Positions 47,256 to 56,236 of a stretch of DNA of 64,000 bases are shown here, in pieces (within the stretch, counting starts at the first letter, position 1; the number at the start of each line of letters is the position of its first letter). The stretch is from assembly GCA_030428885.1 (NCBI GenBank), contig JAUIEJ010000003.1, forward strand, positions 124,001-188,000, in the 5' to 3' direction. The notes beneath the pieces were generated by a model. The model did no database searches, was not told the origin of the DNA, and saw only the letters and a list, made by a program, of their open reading frames with translations. The translations under genes and the position numbers were made by a program. The stretch comes from Gemmatimonadota bacterium. Its GTDB lineage: Bacteria > Gemmatimonadota > Gemmatimonadetes > Longimicrobiales > Gaopeijiaceae.

Positions 47256-48305
47256 ATGCTGGTGGTCATGAAGCACAACGCCTCGCCCGACGCCATCGAG
47301 GCCGTGGTCGACGCGATCCAGGACATGGGCTACGGGGCCCGTCCCATGCCCGGGGGTCAGCGCACCGCCGTGGGCCTCATCGGTAACGATGGACGCGTCG
47401 ACACCGCGCGCCTCGAGGGCATGGAGGGCGTCCTCGAGTGCATCGCCGTCACCAAACCCTACAAGCAGGTGTCCCGGGAGTGGCGGGAGCAGGACACCCT
47501 GATCCACCTCGACAACGGCACGGTCATCGGCGGCGACGCCATCGTGCTCATGGCCGGGCCCTGCGCCGTGGAGAGCGAGGAGCAGATCCTCACGGCGGCC
47601 CGACAAGTGAAGGACGCCGGGGCCACCGTGCTCCGGGGGGGCGCGTTCAAGCCCCGCACGTCGCCCTACTCCTTCCAGGGACTGGGCGAAGAGGGACTCC
47701 GTCTCCTGGCGCTGGCGCGGGAGCAGACCGGTCTGGCCATCGTCACCGAGGCCGTGGATCCCGACGGGGTGGATCTGGTGGCCGAATACGCCGACATCAT
47801 CCAGATCGGTGCCCGGAACATGCAGAACTACCCCCTTCTGCGCCGGGCCGGGCAGTCGGGGAGGCCCGTGCTCCTGAAGCGGGGCATGAGCGCCACCATC
47901 ACCGAGTTCCTCCTGGCGGCCGAGTACCTCCTGGCCGAGGGCAACGACGACGTGATCCTGTGCGAGCGGGGCGTGCGCAGCTTCGACACCCACACGCGCA
48001 ACCTCCTGGATCTCACGGCCGTTCCCGTGGTGAAGAGCCTCTCCCACCTGCCCATCCTCGCCGATCCGAGCCACGGCACCGGGCTCCGCTCCAAGGTGGT
48101 GCCCATGGGACGCGCCGCCGTGGCCGCCGGGGCCGACGGACTCATCGTGGAGGTCCACCCCGATCCCACCCGAGCCCTCTCCGACGGGGCCCAGTCCCTC
48201 TATCCCGAGCAGTTCGCCGAGATGGTGGGGCAGATCCGGGTCATCGCCCGGGCCATCGGCCGGGATCTGGCCGTGGCCGAGGGCATGGGTCCGGACGAAG
48301 CCTGA
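47256..48305 (+). CDS. aroF: 3-deoxy-7-phosphoheptulonate (DAHP) synthase, I-beta type with N-terminal regulatory domain
   Basis: First step of the shikimate pathway, joining PEP and erythrose 4-phosphate. The 349 residues begin with a ferredoxin-like regulatory domain (about 1-70) like that of the Thermotoga enzyme, which binds aromatic amino acids in relatives. The barrel shows [47 protein letters not shown] and ADPSHGTG. Position after smc is not functionally linked. Confidence 0.95.
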   Translation: MLVVMKHNASPDAIEAVVDAIQDMGYGARPMPGGQRTAVGLIGNDGRVDTARLEGMEGVLECIAVTKPYKQVSREWREQDTLIHLDNGTVIGGDAIVLMAGPCAVESEEQILTAARQVKDAGATVLRGGAFKPRTSPYSFQGLGEEGLRLLALAREQTGLAIVTEAVDPDGVDLVAEYADIIQIGARNMQNYPLLRRAGQSGRPVLLKRGMSATITEFLLAAEYLLAEGNDDVILCERGVRSFDTHTRNLLDLTAVPVVKSLSHLPILADPSHGTGLRSKVVPMGRAAVAAGADGLIVEVHPDPTRALSDGAQSLYPEQFAEMVGQIRVIARAIGRDLAVAEGMGPDEA

Positions 48306-48381
48306 CCCCGCGGCCCGACGCGCCATTCCGGCGCCCGGCCGGGCGCCCCAGGGTCGTGCTCCTCATGGCGGAGGCGACACC

Positions 48382-48747
48382 CTGGACACCCACACCATCG
48401 GTCGGCGATTCGAGGATCGGGCGGCGGCCTGGCTCCAGGCCCGGGGCTGGACCGTGGTGGAGCGGAACGTCCGTCACCGGCGCCGGGAGATCGATCTCGT
48501 GGTGCGCCGCGGTACCATGGTGGCCTTCGTGGAGGTGAAGGGACGCCGGGGCGGGGAGAAGGGCGACCCGCTGGAGGCCATCACCGCCCGGAAACGGCGC
48601 GAAATCGAAGCGGTGGCCCGTTGGTGGGTGGCCCGCCACGGCCGGGAGGGCGAGCTCTACCGGTTCGACGCCGTGGCCGTACGGGCGTCCCGCCGCGGCG
48701 CCGTGGCGGTGGAGCACGTGGAAGGCGCGTGGTTCCTGGGCGAATAG
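48382..48747 (+). CDS. yraN: UPF0102/YraN nuclease-like protein, probable CTG start codon
   Basis: A restriction-endonuclease-like fold of unknown function, often near rnhB. The 121 residues read GRRFEDRAAAWLQARGW, VERNVRHRRREIDLVVRRG, AFVEVKGRRGG and WWVARH, with the conserved ExD/ExK nuclease residues. No in-frame ATG, GTG or TTG precedes the conserved part; the first standard start, GTG 48454, would delete the first conserved helix. A CTG at 48382 has GGAGG (48370-48374) 7 nt upstream, so that start is preferred by inference. Confidence 0.8.
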   Translation: MDTHTIGRRFEDRAAAWLQARGWTVVERNVRHRRREIDLVVRRGTMVAFVEVKGRRGGEKGDPLEAITARKRREIEAVARWWVARHGREGELYRFDAVAVRASRRGAVAVEHVEGAWFLGE

Positions 48748-48758
48748 GCGGCCCCGCG

Positions 48759-48787
48759 TTGACCTCGGACCGCGGTCCGGGTACGTT
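48759..48787 (+). promoter_or_regulatory. SRP RNA promoter
   Basis: TTGACC (48759-48764), 17 nt, TACGTT (48782-48787); transcription would begin near 48792, exactly where the SRP RNA closing helix starts. Confidence 0.65.
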
Positions 48788-48791
48788 CGTT

Positions 48792-48898
48792 GTGCCCCAG
48801 GTCCGCAGGGCGGGAGCCCACCAACCCCGTCAGGACCTCGCCGGTAGCAGCGGTACGTGCGGTGATCGCAGCTGCGGGTAGCCTGGGGCACTTTTTTT
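48792..48898 (+). ncRNA. ffs: Signal recognition particle RNA, small bacterial type
   Basis: The 5' end GTGCCCCAGG (48792-48801) pairs with CCTGGGGCAC (48882-48891) to close a long hairpin, followed by seven T residues (48892-48898) that complete a terminator. The conserved domain IV signature is present (GTCAGGACC and GGTAGCAGC around 48829-48850). Its place directly upstream of dnaX-ebfC-recR matches the arrangement in Bacillus and others. The apical loop reads TCGCC rather than the usual GGAA. Confidence 0.88.
48892..48898 (+). terminator. Rho-independent terminator of the SRP RNA
   Basis: Seven T residues follow directly after the GC-rich closing helix of the SRP RNA. The dnaX ATG comes only 18 nt later. 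Confidence 0.8.
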
Positions 48899-48916
48899 GT
48901 CCTCCCGTTGGCGCCC

Positions 48917-50635
48917 ATGTCCCATCAGGCTCTCGCGCGCAAGCACCGGCCCCGCTCCTTCGCGGAGGTCTCGACCCAGGAGCACGTCTCCGAGACGCTG
49001 CGCCGGGCCGTGTCCGGGGACCGGGTGGGCCACGCGTACCTCTTCTGCGGTCCCCGGGGGGTGGGCAAGACGACGCTGGCCCGGGTTCTGGCCATGGCCC
49101 TCAATTGCCCCCATCGGGGCGAAGACGGGGAGCCCTGCGGCGTCTGCGAGTCGTGTGAGCGCATCTGGAGCGGGCAGACGGCTCTGGACGTGGTGGAGAT
49201 CGACGCGGCCTCCAACCGGGGCGTGGACGCGGCCCGGGACCTTCGGGAGCGCGCCTACTACGCGCCGTCGGAGGAGGGCCGGTTCAAGATCTACATCGTG
49301 GACGAGGCCCACATGCTCACCCGGGAGGCGTGGAACGCCCTCCTGAAGATCCTGGAGGAGCCGCCGGCCCGGGTGATCTTCATCTTCGCCACCACCGAAC
49401 CCCAGAAGATCCAGCAGAGCGCCGCGCCGATCCTGTCGCGCTGTCAGCGGTTCGATTTCCGGCGCATCGCCGTGTCGGGGATCGTGGCCCAGCTCGAGGC
49501 CGTGCTGGAACGGGAAGGCCACAGCGCCTCCGACGAGGCCCTGCGGCTCCTGGCGAGAAAGGCCGACGGCGGCATGCGCGACGCCCTCTCGATCCTGGAC
49601 CAGGTCCTGGCCATGGGGGGCGGCGAGCTCGACTCCGAGAGTGTGCGTCGGGTTCTGGGACTGGTGGAGGAAGAGCGCTACCTGGACCTGCTGGATCTGC
49701 TCCGGGACGGCCGGCACGGGGACGTGTTTTCGTTCGTGGAGGCCCTCCTGGACGAGGGCTACGACCTGGTGGAGTTCTACCACGGGCTGGTGGACGTCCT
49801 CCGCATCGTCCTCCGACTCCGTCTGTCGGGTCCCGAGGCGCTTCCCGACCTCCCGGGTCACCTGGCCGATGCGTTCGGCCGGCGGGCCGAGGCCTTCGCA
49901 CCGGGCGATCTGGTGCGCATGCTGGCCCTGGCATCGGAGCTCGAGAGCACGGGGAGCCTGCGCCGGAGCGGACAACCTCGTCTGCTCGTGGAGATGCTTC
50001 TCCTGCGCCTCAGCTACCTGGATCGGACGGTCGATCTGGAGGAACTGCTCCGGGGCCTTGGGGGTGCCCCGGTTGCGCCGGACCCTCCTGACCGGGGGGC
50101 GCCCCGCCCCCGTACGGATGCTCCGGCGGCCCTGTCGGCGGCCTCGCCGGCCTCCGCCCCGGCGCCCCGGAGAGCCCCGGCGCCCGCGCCCGAGTCCCCC
50201 GAGACGCCGGCTCCCCCTCCGGAGCCGCGCCGGGCGCCGCCGCCCCCCCGGGGAGGGGATCTCGGGGCCGCGTGGGACTGGGTCCTGGAGTCGGGGACGG
50301 GGGTGCCCTCGGGCATGGCCGGGTTCCTGCGCAACGCCGATCCGGTGCTCCGGGGAAGCGATGTGGTGGTCCACCTCCCGGGACCGGCGGCCGAGCGACT
50401 CGCCGCCGATGCCGGCGAGAAGCGGGGGCTCGAGCGGGCGCTGGAGCACGCCCTGGGACGGCCCGCGGTCCTCGTCGTGGAGGTGGCGGGGCCCGGGGCG
50501 GATCGCTCGCCGGGAGAGACGGCGGGGCGGGTGACGCAGGACACCGTGCGGGAGACGCGGCTCAAGGAACTGGTGAACCAGGAACCCGCCCTGGGGCGCG
50601 CGGTAGAAGAACTCGATCTCGAACTTCTGGATTGA
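48917..50635 (+). CDS. dnaX: DNA polymerase III subunit gamma/tau
   Basis: Clamp-loader ATPase of the replisome. The 572 residues contain the AAA+ module with GPRGVGKTTLA, a zinc module (C64, C74, C77, C80), the VVEIDAASNRGVD and YIVDEAHMLTREAWNALLKILEEPP motifs, and a Pro/Ala-rich linker (about 395-450) before the C-terminal tau-like domain. ATG 48917 is chosen over TTG 48908 by family start (MSHQALARKHRPRSF). It begins 18 nt after the SRP RNA terminator. Confidence 0.97.
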   Translation: MSHQALARKHRPRSFAEVSTQEHVSETLRRAVSGDRVGHAYLFCGPRGVGKTTLARVLAMALNCPHRGEDGEPCGVCESCERIWSGQTALDVVEIDAASNRGVDAARDLRERAYYAPSEEGRFKIYIVDEAHMLTREAWNALLKILEEPPARVIFIFATTEPQKIQQSAAPILSRCQRFDFRRIAVSGIVAQLEAVLEREGHSASDEALRLLARKADGGMRDALSILDQVLAMGGGELDSESVRRVLGLVEEERYLDLLDLLRDGRHGDVFSFVEALLDEGYDLVEFYHGLVDVLRIVLRLRLSGPEALPDLPGHLADAFGRRAEAFAPGDLVRMLALASELESTGSLRRSGQPRLLVEMLLLRLSYLDRTVDLEELLRGLGGAPVAPDPPDRGAPRPRTDAPAALSAASPASAPAPRRAPAPAPESPETPAPPPEPRRAPPPPRGGDLGAAWDWVLESGTGVPSGMAGFLRNADPVLRGSDVVVHLPGPAAERLAADAGEKRGLERALEHALGRPAVLVVEVAGPGADRSPGETAGRVTQDTVRETRLKELVNQEPALGRAVEELDLELLD

Positions 50636-50637
50636 TC

Positions 50638-50955
50638 ATGACGAATCTCGAACAGCTCATGCAGATGGGCCAGCAACTCCAGGCCCGCATGTCCAAGCTC
50701 CAGGAGAGCCTGGACAAGCAGTCCGTCACGGCGACGTCCGGCGGCGGCATGGTGACCGTCACCGCCGACGGCAAGGGCGAGGTTCGTCAGGTGAAGATCG
50801 ACCCGGCCTGCGTCGATGCCGACGACGTGGAGATGCTGGAGGATCTGGTCCTGGCCGCCGTGAATCAGGCCCAGGCCCGCGCCCGGGAGCTGTACGAGGC
50901 CGAGATGCGGAAGGCCACCGGGGGGCTGCCCATGCAGCTTCCCGGCCTGTTCTGA
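50638..50955 (+). CDS. ebfC: Nucleoid-associated protein YbaB/EbfC
   Basis: Small DNA-binding protein of the dnaX-ybaB-recR unit. The 105 residues show the family core (MQMGQQLQARMSKLQESL, VTVTADGKGEVRQVKIDP) and an acidic/alanine helix. It starts 2 nt after the dnaX stop. Confidence 0.95.
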   Translation: MTNLEQLMQMGQQLQARMSKLQESLDKQSVTATSGGGMVTVTADGKGEVRQVKIDPACVDADDVEMLEDLVLAAVNQAQARARELYEAEMRKATGGLPMQLPGLF

Positions 50956-50971
50956 GCCGACGGGAGCGCAG

Positions 50972-51562
50972 GTGTCGGCCATCGACCAGCTCACCGGGGA
51001 GTTTTCCAAGCTCCCCGGGGTGGGAACCAAGACCGCCCTCCGGCTCGTCTATCACCTCATGAAGGGGTCGAAGGACGAGGCGCGGCGGCTGGCTGCGGCC
51101 ATCCGTGACGTGGCCGACCGGATCCGCCCCTGCGGGCGCTGCGGGAACTTCTCCGAGAACGAGTTGTGCGACGTCTGCTCCAATCCGCGGAGGGACGAGT
51201 CGATACTGTGCGTGGTGGAGGAAGCCTACGAAGTGGGCGCCATCGAACGCACCGGGGAGTTCCGGGGGCGGTACCACGTCCTGGGAGGGCATCTGTCCCC
51301 CCTGGACGGAATCGGCCCCGAGGAATTGCGGATCCACCCGCTCATGGAGCGGGTCGGAGGAGACGGCGGGGTGAACGAGATCATCCTGGCCACGAGCTCC
51401 GGTGTGGAGGGCGAGGCGACGGCGGTCTACCTCGAAAGCCTCCTTCGCCCTGCGGGGGTTCGGGTCACGCGCCTCGCACGGGGAATTCCCGTGGGAAGCG
51501 ATCTCGAATACGTGGACGGAAGCACGCTCGCCGAAGCGTTGGCGGGCCGTCGGGAGATGTGA
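50972..51562 (+). CDS. recR: Recombination mediator protein RecR
   Basis: Works with RecO/RecF to load RecA on gapped DNA. The 196 residues show the helix-hairpin-helix (FSKLPGVGTKTALRL), the C4 zinc finger (CGRCGNFSENELCDVC) and the Toprim domain (CVVEEAYEVGAIERTGEF and following). GTG 50972 is preceded by GGGAG. It completes the conserved dnaX-ebfC-recR set. Confidence 0.97.
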   Translation: MSAIDQLTGEFSKLPGVGTKTALRLVYHLMKGSKDEARRLAAAIRDVADRIRPCGRCGNFSENELCDVCSNPRRDESILCVVEEAYEVGAIERTGEFRGRYHVLGGHLSPLDGIGPEELRIHPLMERVGGDGGVNEIILATSSGVEGEATAVYLESLLRPAGVRVTRLARGIPVGSDLEYVDGSTLAEALAGRREM

Positions 51563-51885
51563 TGACCGAGGAGTCGACGACGATGAGCCGGAACCTGAGG
51601 ATCGCCGGAATCACGCTCGTGGCCGCTGCGGCCGCCGGCGCACTGGCGGCGTGGCTCGTGCGGGATCAGATGAGCCGCCACCGGAAGGACCTCTTCTCGC
51701 CCCACGCGCTTCGGCGCCTGGCGGCACTGGGCCACATGGCCCGGGCCGAGGCCACGGTGGACCACATCACGCTGCTCCGGGACTTCATCGCCTGGGAGCC
51801 GCGGCGCCTTCTGCGGAAGCGCGCCCGGGCCGTTCTCGAACGCATGGAAGATGAAGCCGAGGGAATCCTCGCCGAGGCGGGGTGA
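51562..51885 (+). CDS. Small single-pass membrane protein of unknown function
   Basis: A 107-residue product with one hydrophobic segment (ITLVAAAAAGALAAWLV, about 15-31) and a charged C-terminal helix. ATG 51562 overlaps the recR stop by 1 base; GTG 51559 and ATG 51583 are alternatives. The size and a helical, Arg/Ala-rich cytoplasmic part give no family. The AT-rich stretch after it (about 51893-51930) probably holds the promoter of the next operon. Confidence 0.55.
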   Translation: MTEESTTMSRNLRIAGITLVAAAAAGALAAWLVRDQMSRHRKDLFSPHALRRLAALGHMARAEATVDHITLLRDFIAWEPRRLLRKRARAVLERMEDEAEGILAEAG

Positions 51886-51893
51886 GGGTCATC

Positions 51894-51924
51894 TTGCCAT
51901 CGCATCGGCCGGATAAGACTTTAA
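51894..51924 (+). promoter_or_regulatory. AT-rich promoter-like stretch before mglA
   Basis: TTGCCA (51894-51899) followed by GGATAAGACTTTAAG, an AT-rich island in very GC-rich DNA. The spacing to a clear -10 is not standard, so only the region, not exact hexamers, is proposed. Confidence 0.35.
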
Positions 51925-52020
51925 GCTCTGACGTACACGGCCCTCCGGGCCTTCTCGAAGCCGGCGATTCGTTCGCCGCTCCAGTCCGCTCGTTCCCACG
52001 GGGGTCGTGGGTGAAGGTCC

Positions 52021-52032
52021 ACCTGCGCAGGT
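52021..52032. repeat. 12-bp perfect palindrome in the mglA leader
   Basis: ACCTGCGCAGGT is a perfect inverted repeat, flanked by direct AGGTCC copies (52015-52020, 52030-52035) and enclosed by GGTGA (52010-52014) and TCACC (52046-52050), which can pair. It could be an operator or an RNA hairpin. Confidence 0.45.
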
Positions 52033-52093
52033 CCCAATCCGAGTCTCACCGCTTCGCCGGTGCCCGTTCCGGCTGGAAGAGGAGCGTCGACAC

Positions 52094-52672
<579 letters not shown>

Positions 52673-52706
52673 CTCCGTTCCTCCGCCTCCGTCGAGGGAG
52701 TTCGGC

Positions 52707-53348
52707 GTGACCGAGCGTCGGTGGACCCTCCCCAACATCATCACCGTAGGCCGGATCGTGGCCTGCCCGGTGGTGTTCGTTCTGGTCATGAGCCCGGACT
52801 CCGCCCTGCGGATTCTGGGCTTCGTGGTGTTCCTGGCCGCGGCCCTCTCGGATCTGTGGGACGGCTATCTCGCCCGGAAGCACGGGTGGATCACCGACAT
52901 GGGGAAGCTGCTCGACCCCCTGGCCGACAAGCTGCTCCTGGCCGTGACGCTGATCCCCATCTACCTGATCTCCCAAAGTCCCGGGGTCCTGGGGGACATT
53001 CCCTGGCTGGGTCCGCTGCCCCTCTGGATCGTGGTGGTGATCTTCGGCCGTGAGATCCTGGTGACGCTCCTGCGCCAGGTGGCCAAGCGGAAGGGCGTGG
53101 TCATCGCCGCCGGCACGTCGGGCAAACGAAAGGCCCTGGTCCAGAACCTCTTCGCCGGGGGCGTCCTGCTGTGGTATCCCCTGGAGCGCATGGCGGCGGA
53201 CGGGGCGTGGTCCGGGGCGTTCTGGTCGGTGTGGTCGACCTTCCATCGGGTGTGGATCGTGGTGACGCTGGCTCTGGCCGTCTTCCTCACGGTCTACTCC
53301 CTCCTGGACTATTTCTGGAAATACCGGGGCATGCTGGGGGTGCGATGA
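52707..53348 (+). CDS. pgsA: CDP-diacylglycerol-glycerol-3-phosphate 3-phosphatidyltransferase
   Basis: Makes phosphatidylglycerol phosphate at the membrane. The 213 residues have several hydrophobic helices and the CDP-alcohol motif DLWDGYLARKHGWITDMGK, LLDPLADK with all conserved acids. The GTG start lies 34 nt after mglA. Its stop overlaps cinA (ATGA). Confidence 0.93.
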   Translation: MTERRWTLPNIITVGRIVACPVVFVLVMSPDSALRILGFVVFLAAALSDLWDGYLARKHGWITDMGKLLDPLADKLLLAVTLIPIYLISQSPGVLGDIPWLGPLPLWIVVVIFGREILVTLLRQVAKRKGVVIAAGTSGKRKALVQNLFAGGVLLWYPLERMAADGAWSGAFWSVWSTFHRVWIVVTLALAVFLTVYSLLDYFWKYRGMLGVR

Positions 53349-54670
53349 CCGGGTCGGGGGTCCGGGCGGTGGTGGTCACGGTGGGCGAGGAGCTCCTCTC
53401 CGGCGCCACCGTCGACGGAAACGCGGCCTGGCTCGGCCGCGCTCTGGCCGGGCTCGGGATCCCCGTGGACCATCGCCTCACGGTGGGAGACCGGGACGAC
53501 GACATCGTCCGGGCGGTACGCACCTCCCTGGACCGCGCCCCGGTGGTGCTGGTGACGGGCGGATTGGGGCCCACCGCCGACGACCGCACCCGGCCCGCCG
53601 TGGCCCGCGCCCTGGGGGTCGACCTCGTGGAGGACCCGCTCCTGGTGGAACGGCTCCGGGAGCGCCTCCGGGCTGCGGGGCGGGGAGCGCCCACTCCGGG
53701 TCTGCGCCGGCTGGCGCTGCGGCCCACCGCCGGGCGGGCCCTTCCCAATCCCGCCGGCGCCGCACCGGGGCTGGTCTTCGATGCCGGCTCGCCCGACGCA
53801 CCCGGCAGGGTGGTGCTCCTGCCCGGGGTCCCCCGGGAGATGCGGGCCCTCTTCCCGGCGGTGGCCCAGGAACTCCGGGCCGTGTTCGGCGATCGCCTGC
53901 GTCCGGTGGTGAACCGGGTGATCCACACCACCGGCATCCCGGAGTCGGAACTGGCCCCCCGGGTCGACCGGGCCCTGGCCGACGCCGCCGCCGAGGTGGA
54001 GGTGGCCTTCCTCCCCGATCTCACCGGGGTGGACCTGCGCCTCACCACCGCCGTGGAGCCCCCGGGCGACGAAGGGGCCCGGGAGCGGGCCGCGGCGCGA
54101 CTCGACGGGGCCGAGGCCGCCCTGGCTTCCGTGCTGGACGGAGTCCGCTTCGAGGCTGCCTCGGGCGATCTGGTGGAGACGGTGGCGGGGCTGCTGGAGG
54201 GCCGGGGGTGGTGGCTGGCCACGGCCGAGAGCTGCACAGGAGGCCTGCTGGCCCAGCGGTGGACGGCGCGGGCCGGGGCCTCCCGCACCTTCCGGGGCGG
54301 CGTCGTGGCCTACGCCAACGAGGTGAAGGAGGGGTGGCTCGGCGTCCCGGCGGCGGTCCTGGAGGCCCAGGGAGCGGTGTCGGAGGCGGTGGCGGTGGCC
54401 ATGGCCACGGGGGCGTGTCAGGCCCTGGACGCCGAGTGCGGGGTGGGCATCACGGGCGTGGCCGGTCCCGGCGGCGGGACGCCGGACAAGCCCGTGGGCA
54501 CCGTGTGGATCGCCGTGAGCGTGCCGGGTCCCGGTGGCGGCCGGCGCACCGAAGCCTTCCGCGGGCAGTATCCCGGCGACCGGGAGGCGGTGCGGGTCAT
54601 GGCGGCCCAGGCGGCGCTGCACCGCCTCTTCCGCATGCTCGCGGCCCCGTCCGAGGAGGCCGGGTCGTGA
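53345..54670 (+). CDS. cinA: CinA family protein (competence/damage-inducible, NMN-related)
   Basis: The 441 residues join a MoeA-like N-terminal domain (VGEELLSGATVDGNAAWLGRAL, GGLGPTADDRT, LPGVPREM) and the C-terminal NMN deamidase-type domain (TAESCTGGLLAQRWT, GITGVAGPGGGTPDKPVGTVW). Homologues cleave ADP-ribose and deamidate NMN. ATG 53345 overlaps pgsA by 4 nt and its stop overlaps the next gene (GTGA). Confidence 0.93.
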   Translation: MTGSGVRAVVVTVGEELLSGATVDGNAAWLGRALAGLGIPVDHRLTVGDRDDDIVRAVRTSLDRAPVVLVTGGLGPTADDRTRPAVARALGVDLVEDPLLVERLRERLRAAGRGAPTPGLRRLALRPTAGRALPNPAGAAPGLVFDAGSPDAPGRVVLLPGVPREMRALFPAVAQELRAVFGDRLRPVVNRVIHTTGIPESELAPRVDRALADAAAEVEVAFLPDLTGVDLRLTTAVEPPGDEGARERAAARLDGAEAALASVLDGVRFEAASGDLVETVAGLLEGRGWWLATAESCTGGLLAQRWTARAGASRTFRGGVVAYANEVKEGWLGVPAAVLEAQGAVSEAVAVAMATGACQALDAECGVGITGVAGPGGGTPDKPVGTVWIAVSVPGPGGGRRTEAFRGQYPGDREAVRVMAAQAALHRLFRMLAAPSEEAGS

Positions 54671-55575
54671 CCGGTCCCGCCGCCGTGGACGTCCGGGTGC
54701 CCACCTCCGACGGGACGGTCCTGGTGGGACGCCGTTGGGATCCTCCGGCCGGCACGAGCGCGGTGGGTCGCGTCGTGGTGGTGCACGGCCTGGGCGACCA
54801 CGCCGGGCGCTACGACGAGCTGGCCCGGGCCCTGGCCGGCGGAGGCTGGCGGGTGGTGGCGGTGGACCAGCGGGGCCACGGGCGCAGTCCGGGACGACGG
54901 GGCGTGCTTCGGAACCTGGACACCCTGGTGGACGACGTGGTGTCGGTGGCGGCGTGGGCTCGGCGCGAACTGGACGCCCCGGGAGATCCGGTGCTCCTGG
55001 GCCACTCCATGGGCGGGCTGGTGGCCCTCCGGACGCTCCAGACCCGCGACGAGGCGTGGCGGGCCGTCGTCCTCTCGGCGCCCTGGCTCGCCACCGCCCT
55101 TCCCGTGGCGGCCTGGAAGCGGGCACTGGAGCCGTTCCTGGCCCGGCTCCTTCCCGACGTTACCGTGCCCAGCGGCCTGAAGAGCGAACACCTGACCCGG
55201 GATCCGGAGCGGATGCGGGCCCGGGACGCCGACCCCCTCGCCCACGACCGGGCCTCGGCGGGGCTGGCCGTGGCCGTGGCGGCGGCGCAGAAGGCCGCTC
55301 TGGCCTCGTCCGTACCTTCGGGCGTACCTGTTGTGCTGGTCCTCCCCGGCGCCGACCCGGTGACCGACGTCTCGGTGGCCCGGGAATGGGCCCGGACGCG
55401 GGGCGGCCCGGAGGTGGAGGTCGTGGGCCTGGAGGGGTGGCGCCACGAACCCCATCAGGAACGGGGTCGCAGGGACTTCTTCCGCGACCTGCTGACGTGG
55501 TTGGACCGACCCCGGGGGGCTCAACAGAGCACCCGGGAATGGGTATCTTCTTCGGGGCATGCCCCCGATCCGTGA
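54667..55575 (+). CDS. Alpha/beta hydrolase, monoacylglycerol lipase-like
   Basis: The 302-residue protein has the oxyanion stretch VVVHGLGDHAGRY, VDQRGHGRSPG, nucleophile elbow GHSMGG, the acid in GADPVT and the histidine in WRHEPHQE, resembling lysophospholipase/monoacylglycerol lipase. The actual ester substrate is unknown. GTG 54667 overlaps the cinA stop by 4 nt. The last 15 codons include the likely grpE -10. Confidence 0.87.
   Translation: MTGPAAVDVRVPTSDGTVLVGRRWDPPAGTSAVGRVVVVHGLGDHAGRYDELARALAGGGWRVVAVDQRGHGRSPGRRGVLRNLDTLVDDVVSVAAWARRELDAPGDPVLLGHSMGGLVALRTLQTRDEAWRAVVLSAPWLATALPVAAWKRALEPFLARLLPDVTVPSGLKSEHLTRDPERMRARDADPLAHDRASAGLAVAVAAAQKAALASSVPSGVPVVLVLPGADPVTDVSVAREWARTRGGPEVEVVGLEGWRHEPHQERGRRDFFRDLLTWLDRPRGAQQSTREWVSSSGHAPDP
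55521..55549 (+). promoter_or_regulatory. Candidate grpE promoter
   Basis: TCAACA (55521-55526), 17 nt, TATCTT (55544-55549), 47 nt before the grpE ATG and within the end of the hydrolase gene. No CIRCE-type repeat was seen. Confidence 0.4.
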
Positions 55576-55596
55576 CGAGACTCCAGAGACGACGCG

Positions 55597-56229
55597 ATGA
55601 CTGATCCCACCGCCAACGATACGCCCGACCTCCCGGACCTGGACGATCCGCCTCGGGACGCCGGTGAGCCCCTGGACCTCGGCGACGTCGCCGGCGCCAC
55701 CGACGGCGTCCGGGGGCCCACGCCCGAGGAGGTCGAGGAAGCGCTGGCCGAAGCCGATGCGGACGCCGACCTGGATCGCCTCCAGACCGAGTTCGACGAG
55801 CTCAACGACCGGCACGTGAGGCTGGTGGCCGAGTTCGCCAATTTCCGCCGCCGCTCCGCCGATGAGCGCACCGGGACCTGGGACCGGGCCCAGGCCGATC
55901 TGGTCCGGAAGTTCCTGGACGTGCTGGACGACCTCCAGCGCGTGGCCCTCCTGGATCCGGAGGACGAGGCCGTCACGGTCCAGTCCATCGTGGAGGGGAT
56001 CGACCTGGTGGAGCGGAAATTCGTTCGGGCCCTGGAGGACGCCGGGGCCGAGGTGCTGTCGCCCCCCTCCGGCACGGCCTTCGATCCGGAGCGCATGGAA
56101 GCCATGATGCGCGTGCCGGTGGACGACGACGACCTCGACGACACGGTCTCCGACGTGTTCGGCAAGGGCTATCTGTTCCGGGGCCATCTCGTGCGGCCGG
56201 CCCGGGTGAGCGTCCACAAGGCCGACTGA
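55597..56229 (+). CDS. grpE: Nucleotide exchange factor GrpE
   Basis: Releases ADP from DnaK. The 210 residues consist of an acidic N-terminal extension, a long helix ([27 protein letters not shown]), a four-helix bundle with [11 protein letters not shown] and the beta-wing [16 protein letters not shown]. It starts 8 nt before dnaJ on the same strand. dnaK is not in this cluster. Confidence 0.94.
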   Translation: MTDPTANDTPDLPDLDDPPRDAGEPLDLGDVAGATDGVRGPTPEEVEEALAEADADADLDRLQTEFDELNDRHVRLVAEFANFRRRSADERTGTWDRAQADLVRKFLDVLDDLQRVALLDPEDEAVTVQSIVEGIDLVERKFVRALEDAGAEVLSPPSGTAFDPERMEAMMRVPVDDDDLDDTVSDVFGKGYLFRGHLVRPARVSVHKAD

Positions 56230-56236
56230 GGCGACC

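Noticed and set aside
52005-52055. tRNA-like cloverleaf in the mglA leader
   Set aside because: There is an outer GGTGA/TCACC helix but no anticodon arm or GTTCGA-type T loop.
55500-55596. CIRCE operator before grpE
   Set aside because: No TTAGCACTC-n9-GAGTGCTAA repeat is present.
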